Shown: positions 49,913-62,176, numbered from the stretch's first letter. The stretch is 64,000 bases of DNA from Vermamoeba vermiformis (GCA_045837725.1 JBEWZL010000270.1:248001-312000); one strand, 5' to 3'. Numbers and translations are program-made. Notes: generated from the letters alone by a model not told the origin.

Positions 49913-51925
49913 TTAGAGATTCTTAATGAGCATTTCCTTGAACTTCTCTTCGTTAATACGAGCCTCCTCGCCGAGATCAAAAGAGCCTTCAATGGTCAAA
50001 ACACCACCAGATTCTCTCTTCAAGTTCAATGAGTGAAGCTTAGGAACGCAGCGAACGACGACCTTGGACAACTCTTTGCCTAGTTCCTCCTATTTAAATA
50101 TTTTGGTAAGTGCCTGATAATTTTAAAAGGAGCAAGATCTGATCGAAATTAAACAAATTGCTAAAGCTCTTGTTCGCGTGCAAATTTGTCAAGCCATGCA
50201 TTATATATTAAATTAGAATTTTTGGCAAATTAAAAATGAATTTGATGGTGTTGGCATCAAAATAATGATCTGGCGCCAACCATGGATGTCACTTACAGCG
50301 TAGAATTTATCTTCAGCCAATCTCAAAAGACCTTCAACAACAGGGTTGACGACCAAACCTGACTTGTAGACGAACAAAGTCCAAACAGCGACGGATGGCG
50401 GGTTCTGTGTGTTGAACGAGTTGACATCCACGTCGACGGATAGCTTAGGGAAGACGGACTAATGGAATATGTAAGTATGCATAGTAACATTGATAAACAG
50501 ATAAGACAATTAGACGCAACGATCTTCCAAAACACGTGTTTGGGGATGCGCGTTACGTTCAGCGAAAAGACCGCGTAGATGCATCACCTGAACTTACTTG
50601 AAGTTTCTTATTCAGGGCGGGCAAAGTCTGTTCTTGGAACTCCTTCAAAGCCATCTTCATTTGCAAGTTGAGTGGGCCAGGAGCAGGAGCCTTTTCAGTA
50701 CCCAAAGGAACGGATGTGGTAAGTTCTATTCAAATATAGCGTTAATAAGCCGATCTTCGCGATAAAGCGTCATATTATGGGGTGAATAAGATGGATAGGC
50801 CAAAGAATTTGAGCAAAATAGTTCACTAGCGGAATTAGCGGATTTGACATCCAGAATCTGCGTTGAGCTTACCTCCAACAATGTTCTTAGAGACAAGGTC
50901 GATATGGCATTGCTCCTTAAGAGTATTGATGAACTTATCGACGGTGAAGGGAGTGGAGTTAGCGGCAACAGGCTTTGTTTCGCGAAGCAATCCGTCTTCA
51001 GAATAGAAATGGAGTGTAGAAGAGTTATCGGGCCAAATATAGCGACCAGCACCAGTTCTACATTGAGCACGACATTAGACACGTAAAGTAGGTAAACCTA
51101 AATCTTTGAATTGCGCTGATCTTACCGTCGTCCGTTTCTCCAAACGCCGTGGAAAGTTGCGCCAGTGATTTCTACTTCAATACCAGGACCGTTCTATATA
51201 TGAAACATTACGATTAGCGTATGATCAAATGACTCGAGACGAGAATCGTTTTTTCTATTTTTAGAGCGGATCCAAGTTTACCTTTTCGTCATATTTCCAT
51301 TCGCCCTTGAATACGGTGCCGTCAGGGTAAGTGAGCTCGCCATAGCCATGACGGTGGTTGAATCTGAATAAGCCCTTGTACTCGCCGATCAGGTTGCATT
51401 GAGCTGAAGCAGAAAAAATTCAGAACACGAAACGAATCACAATATACGGCAGAACTCACCTCCGAATAGAGTTGCAACACCGTATCCATGTCTGTAGCCC
51501 AATCTCCATTCGCCGTTGTACAAGATCAGGTTTGTTAACTTATCGCGGGCAACTCCTGCGAGAATTGGGGATTAATTGAGACATTTGGGGATTTTAGCAA
51601 GAAATTACATACCAATACCATTGGCCATAACGGCATTATCGCTCTTTGATTCGTAAACACGAGAAGCAGCGGTGCATCCAGCGTAGATCGTGTTCCTATT
51701 GATTGACGGTCAGTTAAAAGATTTTAACAATATTAATAGACATTCTTACTTCAACTCAACATGAGGGTTATGAAAGAAGTTTGCAAGCTCGTAAGCTTTG
51801 CTAGATCTGAAGGCTTCGTATTCAGAAGGCTGAGATGTGTTGACATTGCTCGTCTTGATTTGCGCTACGCCTCCAACGTAGATAACGTTGTTATTGGCGG
51901 TGATATTTCCTTTTTGTTCAGCCAT
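49913..51925 (-). CDS. MORN-repeat protein
   Basis: Nine exons (51750-51925, 51613-51695, 51460-51555, 51282-51403, 51126-51193, 50873-51057, 50598-50725, 50297-50458, 49913-50089) encode 398 aa. MORN repeats lie at residues ~95-190: YNGEWRLGYRHGYGVATLFG, YKGLFRFNHRHGYGELTYPDG, FKGEWKYDEKNGPG, and FHGVWRNGRRTGAGRYIWPD. A C-terminal 180-aa domain (CHIDLVSKNIVG, LPALNKKLQSVFPKLSVDVD, ELGKELSKVVVRCVPKLHSL) is not recognised. MORN repeats often bind membranes or act as scaffolds. Codon use shows moderate high-expression bias. Confidence 0.78.
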
Positions 51926-53061
51926 TTGTGTTGGTGTTGTTCTGTAGGTAAAGGTCAGATGCGACTCCAAAAGAGACAGGAACCACATCTTTACGTGCCT
52001 TTGACCGTTTTTGACCAGAATTCTTAGCTCACACGGTTTATGGAGGCTTATGAGCTATTTTCGAGCCTTCTCGTCAAATCCGGACCTGACGTAACGCTGC
52101 CTATACAAGCGCAGCAAAAATTAGTTTAATTATAATGAGACAATGCAAAACACAAGCAACAATTTGTTAATATTCAGGCTATATTTAGGTCAGTACGCAA
52201 TCAAAGCACGAGCTTGCAGTACCCCTTGCTCACATGCCAGCCTCAACATTATGCTACTAGCGATATTATATTGAATTTTGGGCGAAAGATCAAAATGCTA
52301 GGCTGTTCAACGGTAAGTATGTACGGTCAACAGGGGAACGGATCCTTGTCCCGTTTTGCTCGAACGTGCAAACCTACAAAGCCTATCCATCAAGATCGCA
52401 CATATTGGGTGTATATACGATGTGCCTATTCTGACATCTATCTTGTTTTCAGGTTGAAATCTCAGACCGGCCCTGAAGTGCGGCCACTTTCGGTACCAAA
52501 AAACTAGGTTGTCACGTACGATATTCTCATTTCTCGTTGCGATTAGTAGCGTAGACTGGAGCTCAATGGTACCATGTTTGTCATCTTATTATCACTCATT
52601 ACTAGTACTAACGTAAAAAAGGGACAATGTCCTAGATGCTCGATCTGCAGTTCTTAGTAAAGAGACCGAGAAATGGAACGATCTTCCATCTTACCAATGC
52701 GGGAGTACATTCATTTACGCTAGGGCTTACGTGATGATTCAACCTTTGTACGAGGCCTGCAAGCCTATCGACCTTTGTCAGATTCGACAACTCGCATTCT
52801 ATCCATGTAATTCTATGACCGTAGCGCGTAGATTTTATTATGAAAGGTACGATTTATTTATACCAAGCAATGTGTATCGAAATTTATAATTTAATCGTTA
52901 CGAATCCACTTTCAAGATTTTGAGCAGATTTTGATTATCACCGCTACTTATAATCTCTATCATATAATTATAAAATTCAATAGTCGAATTAGTGCTAATA
53001 CTATTTATTAGGCGCTATCTAGAGCTGTACAATTCGAAGTTCATTCGCGACACGAAGATCT
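51926..53061. other. Gene-poor region with an unassigned coding-like exon at 52,617-52,846
   Basis: These 1.14 kb lack a supported gene. On the plus strand, 52,617-52,846 is an open stretch of 76 codons without ATG, ending at a good donor (GAAAG/GTACGA). It reads in part KETEKWNDLPSYQCGSTF, YEACKPIDLCQIRQLAFYPC and contains four cysteines. It could be an exon of an undetected secreted protein or a relic. A plus-strand ORF at 52,214-52,507 contains a canonical intron-like GTAAGT..TTTTCAG and is not called. Confidence 0.35.
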
Positions 53062-53649
53062 TTACAAAACCTTGGTGACATCGAAGTCAGAGTAGTAGCT
53101 CAAGTACAAATAGAAGTAGTTGGCAGTAGTGTAGAGGTACATGTTGCCGTCCTTGAATTGAACGAGGGTGGCGCTGTCCCAGCTGTCAGTAAGACCGAGG
53201 ATGATCTTCTTGTTGGGGATGGCCTCAACGAGAGCCTCCTTGATCATCTCATCGGAGCAGTTCTTCTCGAACCTATAAGCATAATTACGTAAGTTACTAT
53301 CAAATGATTTTTTTATGAAATTTAACGGCAGTTGTTTTTTGTGAATTTTGAATTGGGATCGTGAAACAAATTTGATTTCGAAAGATGAGAGATAATATTA
53401 ATATGATACTTACAACTTGACAACAGTGGCGAGGTAGCCGTCGTCGTTGTAGAGGGCCTCACCGAAGCGCTCGTGGTAGCTAGATCCACCCTTGATCAAA
53501 GCAATGACAAAGTCTTCGAACTTGGGGTCGGTGGTGAACTCGAAGTCGACGCCAGAGGCGGCCTTCAACTTGGCGAGGAGAGGAGCCTTCTTAGCCTCAG
53601 CATCGCGGAGGTTCTTCTTGTGAGCAAGGGTAACTTTAGCGTCGGCCAT
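53062..53649 (-). CDS. Small orphan protein with high-expression codon bias
   Basis: Two exons (53414-53649, 53062-53272) encode 148 aa: MADAKVTLAHKKNLRDAEAK.., SGVDFEFTTDPKFEDFVIA, SSYHERFGEALYNDDGYLA, then after the intron KNCSDEMIKEAL, KIILGLTDSWDSATLVQF, YLYTTANYFYLYLSYYS. No signal peptide or known domain. The alpha-then-beta order with a Tyr-rich end suggests a small globular cytosolic protein. Nearly every two- or four-fold codon ends in C (GCC, CTC, GAC, AAG), like actin in this window and unlike most other genes. That implies very high expression. The 5' flank has an A/T/C-rich leader. Function unknown. Confidence 0.8.
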
Positions 53650-55135
53650 TGTTAGATTGTTGAGTTGTTGATTGTTCTTTAGTTTTGAACTGAATGAATA
53701 GAACGATGGTAACCGATTGCTATTTATCCTTGGCCCTTCTAACAAATATCTTAGGTTTGAGAAATTTCCTTTGTGACAGGTTGTGAAGAAATGTGAATCT
53801 GTCAGAAAAAACTACGATTACGAAGAGTTTATCGATGCGATTGGCTTAATAACGACTATTTATGATCCAAATAGACATGCCTATTGATAGATCTAGTTAA
53901 TTTCGATAATTTCAAACGCGGAGTCAGCGGATTAGCTGAAACGTGGTCGAAAAGCCACAAATAGAAGTCATTTGATTTATTTGACAGTTCACAATACCTA
54001 TCAAAAATAATAGATTTGCCTACAGTGCGGCAAGCCAAAGCTTAAATCATCGCTCGCAAGACTTGACGATCGAAGGGTTATTATTCAATTTTATAGGCAT
54101 TGCCTGATCCATCGTCGAACCTCGAAAACAGCAATAGCAGACCACACAATTACCATCGCACACCCAGAATAGGTTAAGAATGTCAATTAATGACCTATGT
54201 TCTAGAAGGCTGGCTTGGGAATGGTCTTGTCCCTATGAATCACGTCGTGGGACGGGCCCGTCCCTTTAGATCTGACGCTATGTGGGGGACAAACTGTCCC
54301 CTAAATCACGCGGCATAACAACGTATTCCGCGGTGTTGATTCAAGTTGGTTGTGGACGAGATCTGCGTTGAGAGGAGGACTGGGCAGCAGTCCGTTCTTG
54401 AAGATCTGACCCATCGCCTTCAAATCCAATTATATTCTGGATTCATCAAGACGAGTGTTCAAGAATGGTCAAGAAAGCTAGCCGACGATACAAGAAGCAG
54501 TACTAATGGTCTTAAAGTTGCAACTGACTTGGCTGGAGGTAAGTTTGACGACTTTCTACTTTTATTCGGCATTACGAGCTCCAATATTGGAATTCCAGCT
54601 TAATAGCACTATAAATAAACGAGGAGTTTACAAGATCAATAGAAATGTCGAGTACTAAGCGTTACGCGTGAATTTCCGTGGATCGACTTGAATTCAAAGA
54701 TTTTCGTTTTTTTGAATCTTCTCAAGCAATATTGCGCTCAAACAACAACATAGTTCATTACACAATGCATAATCAAGCTTAATTTCGCGATCTAATCGAG
54801 TAACCGCAGAACTGCGGATCGAGTCATACTGTATAATTCTTCAACTTCGAATTATTACAAGCTTTCGTATCAAGGTTTTGGTCGCGCTTATATCTTCGAG
54901 ATTGTAATTTAGATTTCAAAAGTCGTTGCTTCTTTCATTCATTTCCAAAACTGAGACCAAGATCTTGTAGCGGTAGCGCCTTTTATCCTCGAAGTTTACC
55001 TATCCACAACGACGATATCGCAAGTCACTGATACGTTCTTCGAAGATCCACTGCCTGATAGGGAAGACAAGAGCACGTGCTCGAAATGAAAAAACGACAA
55101 AATTTGGCAGAGTCACAAACAGTTACAATTTTGCA
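53650..55135. other. Long intergenic region with palindromes
   Basis: These 1.49 kb separate divergent genes. A perfect 16-bp palindrome GGGACGGGCCCGTCCC lies at 54,249-54,264. A hairpin GGGGACA-AAC-TGTCCCC lies about 25 bp downstream. A plus-strand 85-aa ORF (54,346-54,603, RTGQQSVLEDLTHRL..) begins just after, but I find no domain and no splice support, so it is not called. Confidence 0.5.
54249..54264. repeat. Perfect 16-bp GC-rich palindrome
   Basis: GGGACGGGCCCGTCCC reads identically on both strands in otherwise A/T-rich sequence. Related GGGAC/GTCCC half-sites occur within 40 bp on either side. This could be a dimeric protein-binding site. Confidence 0.8.
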
Positions 55136-56124
55136 ATGTCAGCAACAACGAGTGCTACACCTGGTGTAGTAAATCATAAGCTCTCGTGGGAGGAAATAGC
55201 GCAGTTGATTGCAACAGATGTGACTCTATTAGGCAGACTACCCGCTGATCTTCAGGTAATAATAAGAATTTAACGAATAATAAATAATGCAGCGGTACAA
55301 TATAATATCCGTTAATTACTGGATAATTTTGTATGCAAATTGGCGCCAATAACAATAATTATTTACTAATATTTATTATTTAGCATTATCGTGATCGTAG
55401 GGCGGAGATATTATCAGAATTTGCTACGATGGGCGACTATGTATTTTATAAAACATTTAATATGCCTGTAAGTATACAAATATCAATAGTAATTTATCTT
55501 TGGATTGACCTGTCAAGGAATTGCCTACTAACCGCTAAATAACGCGATATTTAATTTAATTATTTATTCGCGCCACTGATTTATATATTAGGTAATTTTG
55601 GGACCGGATGGCAAAAAGATTGCAGATGTATCGAAAAAAGCAGATGCACAACAAATTTTATTCGAAAAGAACGATTTTCCTTACGGCATAGAAGAAAATA
55701 TAGAACACGTAAGTTATATTAATGAAGAATTATACCAAAATAGGCAATTAATCGTACGATTTAGAACCTCATCTGGAGTTTGACACCACTTTCAAGCGAA
55801 GAGATAATGGCTATTGCCACCAAAAATTTGCCTAATCACGAGGTAAATATCTATTTTTAAACTTTAATAGCATATTGGTGAACAGGCGAAGTCCTGCCTA
55901 CGTCAGCAGGCGGATCTGATCAACGATCTTGGTGATACTTTCCGTGGCTTGATATGCTCGTTTTTAGCGCATAAATATTTAGTATTAATATTAAGTATAT
56001 TATAATTTATAGTTTCAATGGTTCATTAATCCTCCAGCAACGCAAAGTGTCAAAGAAATTTTTCACGCGCATATCTTTTCTCGACGAAAGCAACACTGCT
56101 AAGGGTTTTAGTAAGTTAAAATAG
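55136..56124 (+). CDS. DUF3605 protein (GlcNAc-induced GIG1/Ngi1-like)
   Basis: Five exons (55136-55255, 55384-55467, 55592-55708, 55765-55842, 56038-56124) encode 161 aa. Key motifs: HKLSWEEIAQLIATDVTLLG, LPADLQHYRDRRAEILSEF, MGDYVFYKTF, then LFEKNDFPYGIEENIEHNLIWSLTPLSSEE. The W-E-I start, Y..........Y, and NDFPY.....H...W....... pattern are those of DUF3605, a family including fungal GlcNAc-induced proteins. Enzymatic role unknown. The end is uncertain: a strong donor at 56,111 (TTTA/GTAAGT) could extend the protein through an exon near 56,170-56,230. Confidence 0.65.
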
Positions 56125-56280
56125 CACGCGTAATATACATCTTATCGGGTACTAATATGCAATCTTATATAGAAACCTTTTTTGACACTAGATCTAGCGC
56201 CTCAACGCGATTTTCAAATAAAATGTGAATAAAGAAACAGCTGTCATATTTTTGCAACCCATTTCAAAAGAAATACGAAT

Positions 56281-57056
56281 ATGCAACAAGTCGAGGGATG
56301 GGATTATCTTATTAAGGTATATCATAGTATACGTTGGTGATAAATCCAGATCGATCTGACGTTATTTTTCAGCTGTTGGTTGTCGGCTCTTCAAAGAGCG
56401 GCAAGTCAAGCTTAATAAGAAGATTTATCATGGGCGAAGAAGGCTATGCAACTAACCCCATGAATAACGAAGATTTTGTAAGTCAGATCGAAATTTTCAA
56501 TCCTTGATCGGGTCTAATTAACTCTGCGAAGTTTGTGAAGAATATTGTGTCGCCTTATACGTCCAAAACGGTTCGTCTGCAAGTATTTGAATACTCAGGA
56601 TTGACAGGGTAAGTCGGTAAATTATAGAATTAATAGATTTGTTTTTGTAACGGATGCGATTTCAGGACAGAGTCGCTTTATCGAGGAGTAGACGGAGCCA
56701 TAGTCGTATATGATTGTACTGATAATGATGCTCAAAGAACTATCAGCGACTATTTTGACTTGATCCATCGCTACTCGCCGCACAATGTGAAGGCTCTTCT
56801 TGTAGCTACTAAAACGGATCTGAGAGCATGCTTACCGTCAAGTATACAATATAGAACGGACATATTAAACCAAAAGGACTATTTGTATGCGGAAACAAGT
56901 GCGAAAGAGAACCTGGGAGTGGATGCAGCCTTCTTCAAAATAATCAGATCCATCGAGCAAGAATTTGCTTCGAAACAAAAGAACAATAACGATAATACTA
57001 GCGAGATCATAGGCGACCAACCAATACAAAAAAGGAAGCTTTGCGTAATCTGTTAA
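56281..57056 (+). CDS. Divergent Ras-like small GTPase with CaaX end
   Basis: Four exons (56281-56316, 56373-56477, 56532-56608, 56666-57056) encode 202 aa. The P-loop is intact (LLVVGSSKSGKSSLIRRF). Switch II is altered: VFEYSGLTGTESLY in place of WDTAGQE. The base-specificity loop is TKTD rather than NKxD, followed by ETSAKENLGVDAAFF. The protein ends KRKLCVIC, a CaaX prenylation box. Nucleotide binding is likely but hydrolysis may be impaired, since the switch Gln and Asp are replaced. It sits 156 bp after the DUF3605 gene on the same strand. The intron-1 branch region holds GATCTGAC at 56,353-56,360. The exon-3 acceptor could alternatively be 9 nt further on. Confidence 0.75.
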
Positions 57057-57440
57057 CAAAAATGCATAAAGTATACGGATGCTTCGAATGAACCAGTGTG
57101 CCAGCTATTGATTGAACTGCCTGCGAGTAGAAACGATAAATCTTATTAATATATATCAAAGAAGTCGTACTGGTATGTTGTCTTGTAACCCGCTTTGATT
57201 CTAATTGACCGATAGGACGAAGATCTGCCGGGCTCGACATTGCGACTCTTAAAGGTCTTTGAACTACTTCTTCATAAAACAAGAATGTCTTATCATAGGT
57301 AAAGTTGGAAACGACTAAAAATTGGCTTTACTTGAAATATCCATATTTGGAAAGTCGAAAAGATTTTGTAACGAGACTGCAGTAAGTTTTATTATTATTT
57401 TAATTTTTGCTAAGACTGCCAACAAGAAGTGGTACTACAA
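57057..57440. promoter_or_regulatory. Intergenic region before the Cys-repeat gene
   Basis: These 384 bp hold the presumed promoter of the Cys-repeat gene. A minus-strand ORF (57,007-57,282) has no motif. No gene is supported. Confidence 0.4.
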
Positions 57441-60275
57441 ATGGCGAAAATTACACTAGCCGTTTTATTATTATCTGTATGCTTAATCCAACTCTGTCGC
57501 GCAGCTGCTTTTAGCGCGAACAGCCTGCTGGTTTCTTCCTCATCGGGTTCAACCTATTACATCCAAGAGTACGACACCGCGGGGACCAAAATACAACAAA
57601 TAAGTCTGCCGGCAGGGTAAGCAACTATTTTTAATTCAAGTTCGTTTGATCATTACGTACCGCCAAATCGATTCTCTATTAATAAATTCAAATTTTATTA
57701 TTTTTACTAACGAATTACATTAAATTTTTCAAAAACGGTTTCACCACCGGATTTTATCGAGGAACGTTCCGCCCTAGTCGCGGAACGCGAGTCGCAACAC
57801 CTTCATTTTTCAAATATGTATTTCGCACCAAACAGTTAGTCTTTGAAAGCATTTTGGCTCTGTTTCCTGCGAGGAGCGGATGTGCTCGAAAAAAAAGCTT
57901 ATTAACCCTAATTTTTTAGTATTTCCTGCGCTGGATGCAAATTCAATTTGGACGCTACTGGTGGCATAGCTACACTCGCGGCGTACGAAGGCACCAGTCC
58001 TTTTACCTCCCGTGGCTACACTTTCAACATCCAGGGCCAACGCGTCGACACTACAACGTTAACCTCACAAGCTAGCACCTCTTCAGCTTTTGTTATCGAT
58101 GGTCAAGATAGTTGGTTCAACGTGGGCACGGATATCGTGTACACTTCTCGCGGCACTTCATCTGCCTCGCCAACTACTATCTTTACGTCCGGCTCTTCAA
58201 TAACTAATTTGCAATTGGTTGATGGCACTAAACTTTATGCTCTCATTGGTACCGACGTCCAACTGATGAGTCCGGTGGTCAAATCAGGCAGCGGCACTTT
58301 CTCCAGTGTTGTGAGCGGAGCTAGTGCTTTCTACGTCTACCAAGGCACCACGCTGTACACCTACTCTTCGAACAACCAATACATCAACAAGTACACGTTA
58401 AATGCTCAGGGAACAAGCGCGACATTTGCCTACAGAGTCTACGTGTACAACGATATCCCGACCGTTTACAGCTTGTTCGTCACTCAAGTTTCAGGAACGA
58501 CTTACGTGTTGGCCACATGCAGCGATGGAACATATTCGTATCTTTATCGGTACACGGACACTGGATCAGCTATGAACGGAGTTAAGGGGTTGGATACTGG
58601 AATCGGCTATACCATTTATGCTGTTGGAGGCGCGCCTAAACCAACATGCTCAGACGGATTTAAGAACCAAGATGAAACTGACACTGACTGTGGAGGCTCT
58701 ATTTGCAGTGGCTGTGCGATTGGCAAAGTTTGCACCGGTAATGCAGATTGCAGCAGCAACAAATGTACCAGTGGACTTTGTGGTGAGTTAAAAGCATCAT
58801 ATATCTGCAAGTACTTGTTGGCTGAGACTATTCTTTTGTAGCTGCTTCGTGTACTGATGGCATCAAGAACCAAGATGAGACTGACATTGATTGTGGAGGC
58901 TCTACTTGCTCTAAATGTGCTAATGCTAAGTCTTGCTCATCATCAAATGATTGTACCAGTGGCTACTGCAACGGTGCAAACAAGTGTGGTAAGTAGTGCA
59001 AAGCATTACCCATTGTTGCTAATTATAAATTGTTCAGCAACTCCAACATGCTTTGACAGTGCCAAGAACCAAGATGAGACTGATGTTGACTGTGGTGGAG
59101 TCACTTGCTCAGCTAAATGTGCTATTGGCAAATCTTGCTCTGTTAATGGAGATTGCAGCAGCAACAAATGCACTAGTGGACTTTGTGGTACGTTTTCAAT
59201 GCTAACTAACTGCAGACTGTACTAAGTTCTGTTTGACAGCTGCTTCATGCACAGATGGCATCAAGAACCAAGATGAGACTGATATTGATTGTGGAGGCTC
59301 TACTTGCTCCAAATGTGCCAATGCTAAGTCCTGTTCAACATCAACTGATTGTACCAGTGGTTATTGCAACGGTGCAAACAAGTGTGGTATGTAAATTAAC
59401 AAGATACATAATGATAGCTAACAAGCTTCTTCAGCAACTCCAACTTGCATAGATGGCGTCAAAAATCAAGATGAGACCGATGTTGACTGTGGTGGATCCC
59501 TTTGTGATGGTTGTGCAATTGGTGCTAGTTGCTCTGTCAATGGAGATTGCCTTGGCTCCAATTGTGTCAGCCAAGTTTGTGGTATGAATAATTGCTACAT
59601 ACATTTGCCAATATGTGCTAAAATTGCATTTTTGTAGCTGCTTCATGCACTGATGGCATCAAGAATCAAGATGAAACTGATGTTGACTGTGGTGGTTCAG
59701 CACCTTGCTCCAGGTGTGCTAATAACAAGGCCTGTGTGAAGGCTGCTGACTGTTCAAGCAATTATTGCAACCCTGATAGTGTCTGCTGTAAGATCATTCA
59801 TAATTCTTATAACAATAAGCATTGAACTAACCTCTTTGAAGCCACTCCTTCATGTGCTGATGGATGGAGGAACCAAGATGAAACAGACATTGATTGTGGA
59901 GGATCAACATGTTCCAAATGCTCAGCTGGCCAAGCTTGCACTCAAAACTCTGATTGTGCTTCCAACCTTTGTGCTACAGACACTTGTGGTAAGTACACAT
60001 GATGAGTGTCAAATTTACAAGTATTAATCGTTGTTACAGTTGATGCTCCTGTTTCACCTCCAATTGCATCTCCTGGTTCAGAGCCAGTCGCTGCTCCAGC
60101 TGGATCTCCCATTGCAGATCAAACGCCCAATCAATCTCCTCAAACACCAATTGCCTCGCCAAGTAGCCAAAATCAACCTGCTGCTTCAACCCCAGTTAGA
60201 AAATTAGTGTCAACCGCCTCTGTAGTGGCATCAGTAGGAGGACTTTTTGTCAGCGTTGTTGCTTTGATTTTGTAA
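57441..60275 (+). CDS. Secreted Cys-repeat surface protein, modular copy 1
   Basis: Nine exons (57441-57616, 57920-58782, 58842-58988, 59038-59187, 59240-59386, 59435-59581, 59638-59787, 59842-59988, 60040-60275) encode 720 aa. Signal peptide [22 protein letters not shown] ~270-aa beta-rich domain ([44 protein letters not shown]) ends in the first Cys repeat. Six further repeats each occupy one 147- or 150-nt exon with phase-1 ends: [40 protein letters not shown] Pro/Ser/Ala stalk ([15 protein letters not shown]) and a hydrophobic C-terminus suggest a GPI-anchored surface protein. The ETDxDCGG repeat is common in choanoflagellate, amoebozoan and oomycete surface proteins. Adhesion role inferred. 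Confidence 0.8.
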
Positions 60276-61066
60276 ACGCCCATCGTGCGCATAAAAAGAA
60301 CGATCGTTTATTTTTCGTTGTACAACTTAATGAGTCCCGTTGAGTCATCGTAGCTGCCTTCGCGCTTTTGTCGAGAACTTGACGAAATTAATGAAGTTCG
60401 GAATGAAGCATACATTAGTACACGATTACCACAAAACCGCAGTTGGTCATTTCGTCAGATTGCTTGCGACAAAATACAATTTACCAATTGTTTTTAGTTG
60501 AATACGAGACGAGCGCTGCAGAGTAAGCTTGCACGCTATTTGTTTTCTGGAGGCTAACTAGCCGTTTCACTTTGGCACTGCGAGCTGCAGATGTGATCAA
60601 TCAACAAGAAATAATACAGCATGGCATTAATAAAATAGGTAAATATTAGTTCGTATTCGAGGACTCTAATTACTAACGCAGTCTAATGATAATCAAAAAA
60701 ATTTGCAAGATTAATTTAAATAATCTTAAATAACCAAGAACAGCGTATTTTTCAGCTAATAATTCGAGCATAAATGATATTAAATTGGTAATTATTTTAT
60801 GGCGGTTTCCTAATTTTTTTCTTTTTGGTCAGCCGATCACCTGTTCGGAGTGCTCCGCTTTCACGATAGATATCTGTATAAATTTATTAATGGTATGTGG
60901 ACAATAATTTATTCGTACAATGATAATTGCTTCGTGACGCCCGACTAAACTCGATCTAAACCAGAAACCGGTTTTAACAGCACTAGATTAGACTATAGTA
61001 CGAAGACATTATCAAAAGGTAAGTCGTTATTAATGGTCCTTCTTATTCAAGCTAAGCGCCTCTTTT
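60276..61066. other. Intergenic region, no supported gene
   Basis: These 791 bp follow the Cys-repeat gene. I see no recognisable ORF or RNA gene. A donor-like AAAAG/GTAAGTCG at 61,019 and an acceptor-like TTTTTTGTTCAG at 61,073 suggest that a transcribed 5' exon of the next ORF could lie here. Confidence 0.4.
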
Positions 61067-61540
61067 TTGTTCAGATCTGATCTCGTTAACTTCATCACTT
61101 CTCGAACGCAACAAGAGCTTATTTCGCCAGCATATCGATTGCAAATCTATCGTACTGTAGTTGCGATTGAAGCACGAGTCAGCAGTAGTGTTCACGGCCT
61201 TCTCAACGATCAGCGATTGGTTGTCAAGGTTCGTGCTCGTCCAACAGTGCCTACAAGGTACTTACAGCCCATCACTAGGCGAATGTTCGCCCCTCTAGAG
61301 TACTGCGCGATGAGCACTGGATCTCGACCGCTACCACAAACACCTGTCTCTGCTCGTGTGAGCGGATTAGCGACGGTCAACAGCGCTTCAAAAAGTGACA
61401 GCCTCGTCGTGGATCTACGGTCAAGGATTTGCATTGACTATAATACCTATGGAGTTCGACACGGGACCTACAGCGAGACAGAGAATGGATGGACAAAGCT
61501 ATCAGCGATAATGATCGTGAACCTAGCGCGTCAGATGTGA
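61067..61540 (+). CDS. Hypothetical ORF, weakly supported
   Basis: The frame is open for about 157 codons, but its first true ATG lies well inside (near 61,283). The upstream intron-like GT..AG (61,021-61,074) would join an unseen first exon. The translation (SPAYRLQIYRTVVAIEARV, SSSVHGLLNDQRLVVKVRAR) is Arg/Ser/Val-rich with no recognised motif. The opposite strand is also partly open. It may be a real lineage-specific gene or chance. Confidence 0.25.
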   Translation: MFRSDLVNFITSRTQQELISPAYRLQIYRTVVAIEARVSSSVHGLLNDQRLVVKVRARPTVPTRYLQPITRRMFAPLEYCAMSTGSRPLPQTPVSARVSGLATVNSASKSDSLVVDLRSRICIDYNTYGVRHGTYSETENGWTKLSAIMIVNLARQM

Positions 61541-62176
61541 CCACGCACAAGCTTTTGTAGTACCGAAACCATTAAATCGAGACTCGTACACGCATTGCAC
61601 GTTCAAGAACCGCCAAAGCTTGCCTAAGACCGAAGTTTAGTGCCCAACAGATCCAGCAATCGAACACAGGTTTGTGATTCAATAGGGTTCACTGCTAGCT
61701 GAGTAAACGAAGATCGTCTTATTATAAAATTAGCAGGTACGATCGTAATTCGATGCTTTGCAATAAATTTTTTCAAATGCTAATGTGTCTTTCTCAGGCG
61801 GGATCTTTCTGGATTGCAAAACGAAACGGATCTTTTTTTTGATGCAAGTATCCTGAAAACGTTATTATACCATAAATCCTGGTTACAAGGAAGGGTCCGA
61901 AAGGGTCAGTAAGCTACACTCGTCGGTCTAAATCCACTAATTTTTTGCAATAGTTGGCTTTCTTGATCGCTCGTTACCCGATGAACGGCTCCTACGAGGA
62001 CAAATTACGGAAAGAGTGCGTATTATCTTGTAAGAATTTGAAACGTGTTGAGCGGCGTGTTCTTTAAACTTTGAAATTTTCCTTTTTTAGTTATTGTAAT
62101 TCATATTTTTAGAACAGAAATCGTTTTCTGATTCAATTGAAAGTAGTCTTTGCTAATCGATACTACAACAGCCTCG
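61541..62176. other. Intergenic region before the second Cys-repeat gene
   Basis: These 636 bp hold no ORF with a recognisable product and no evident repeat. The last ~100 bp are A/T-rich and probably include the promoter of the gene that follows. Confidence 0.4.
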
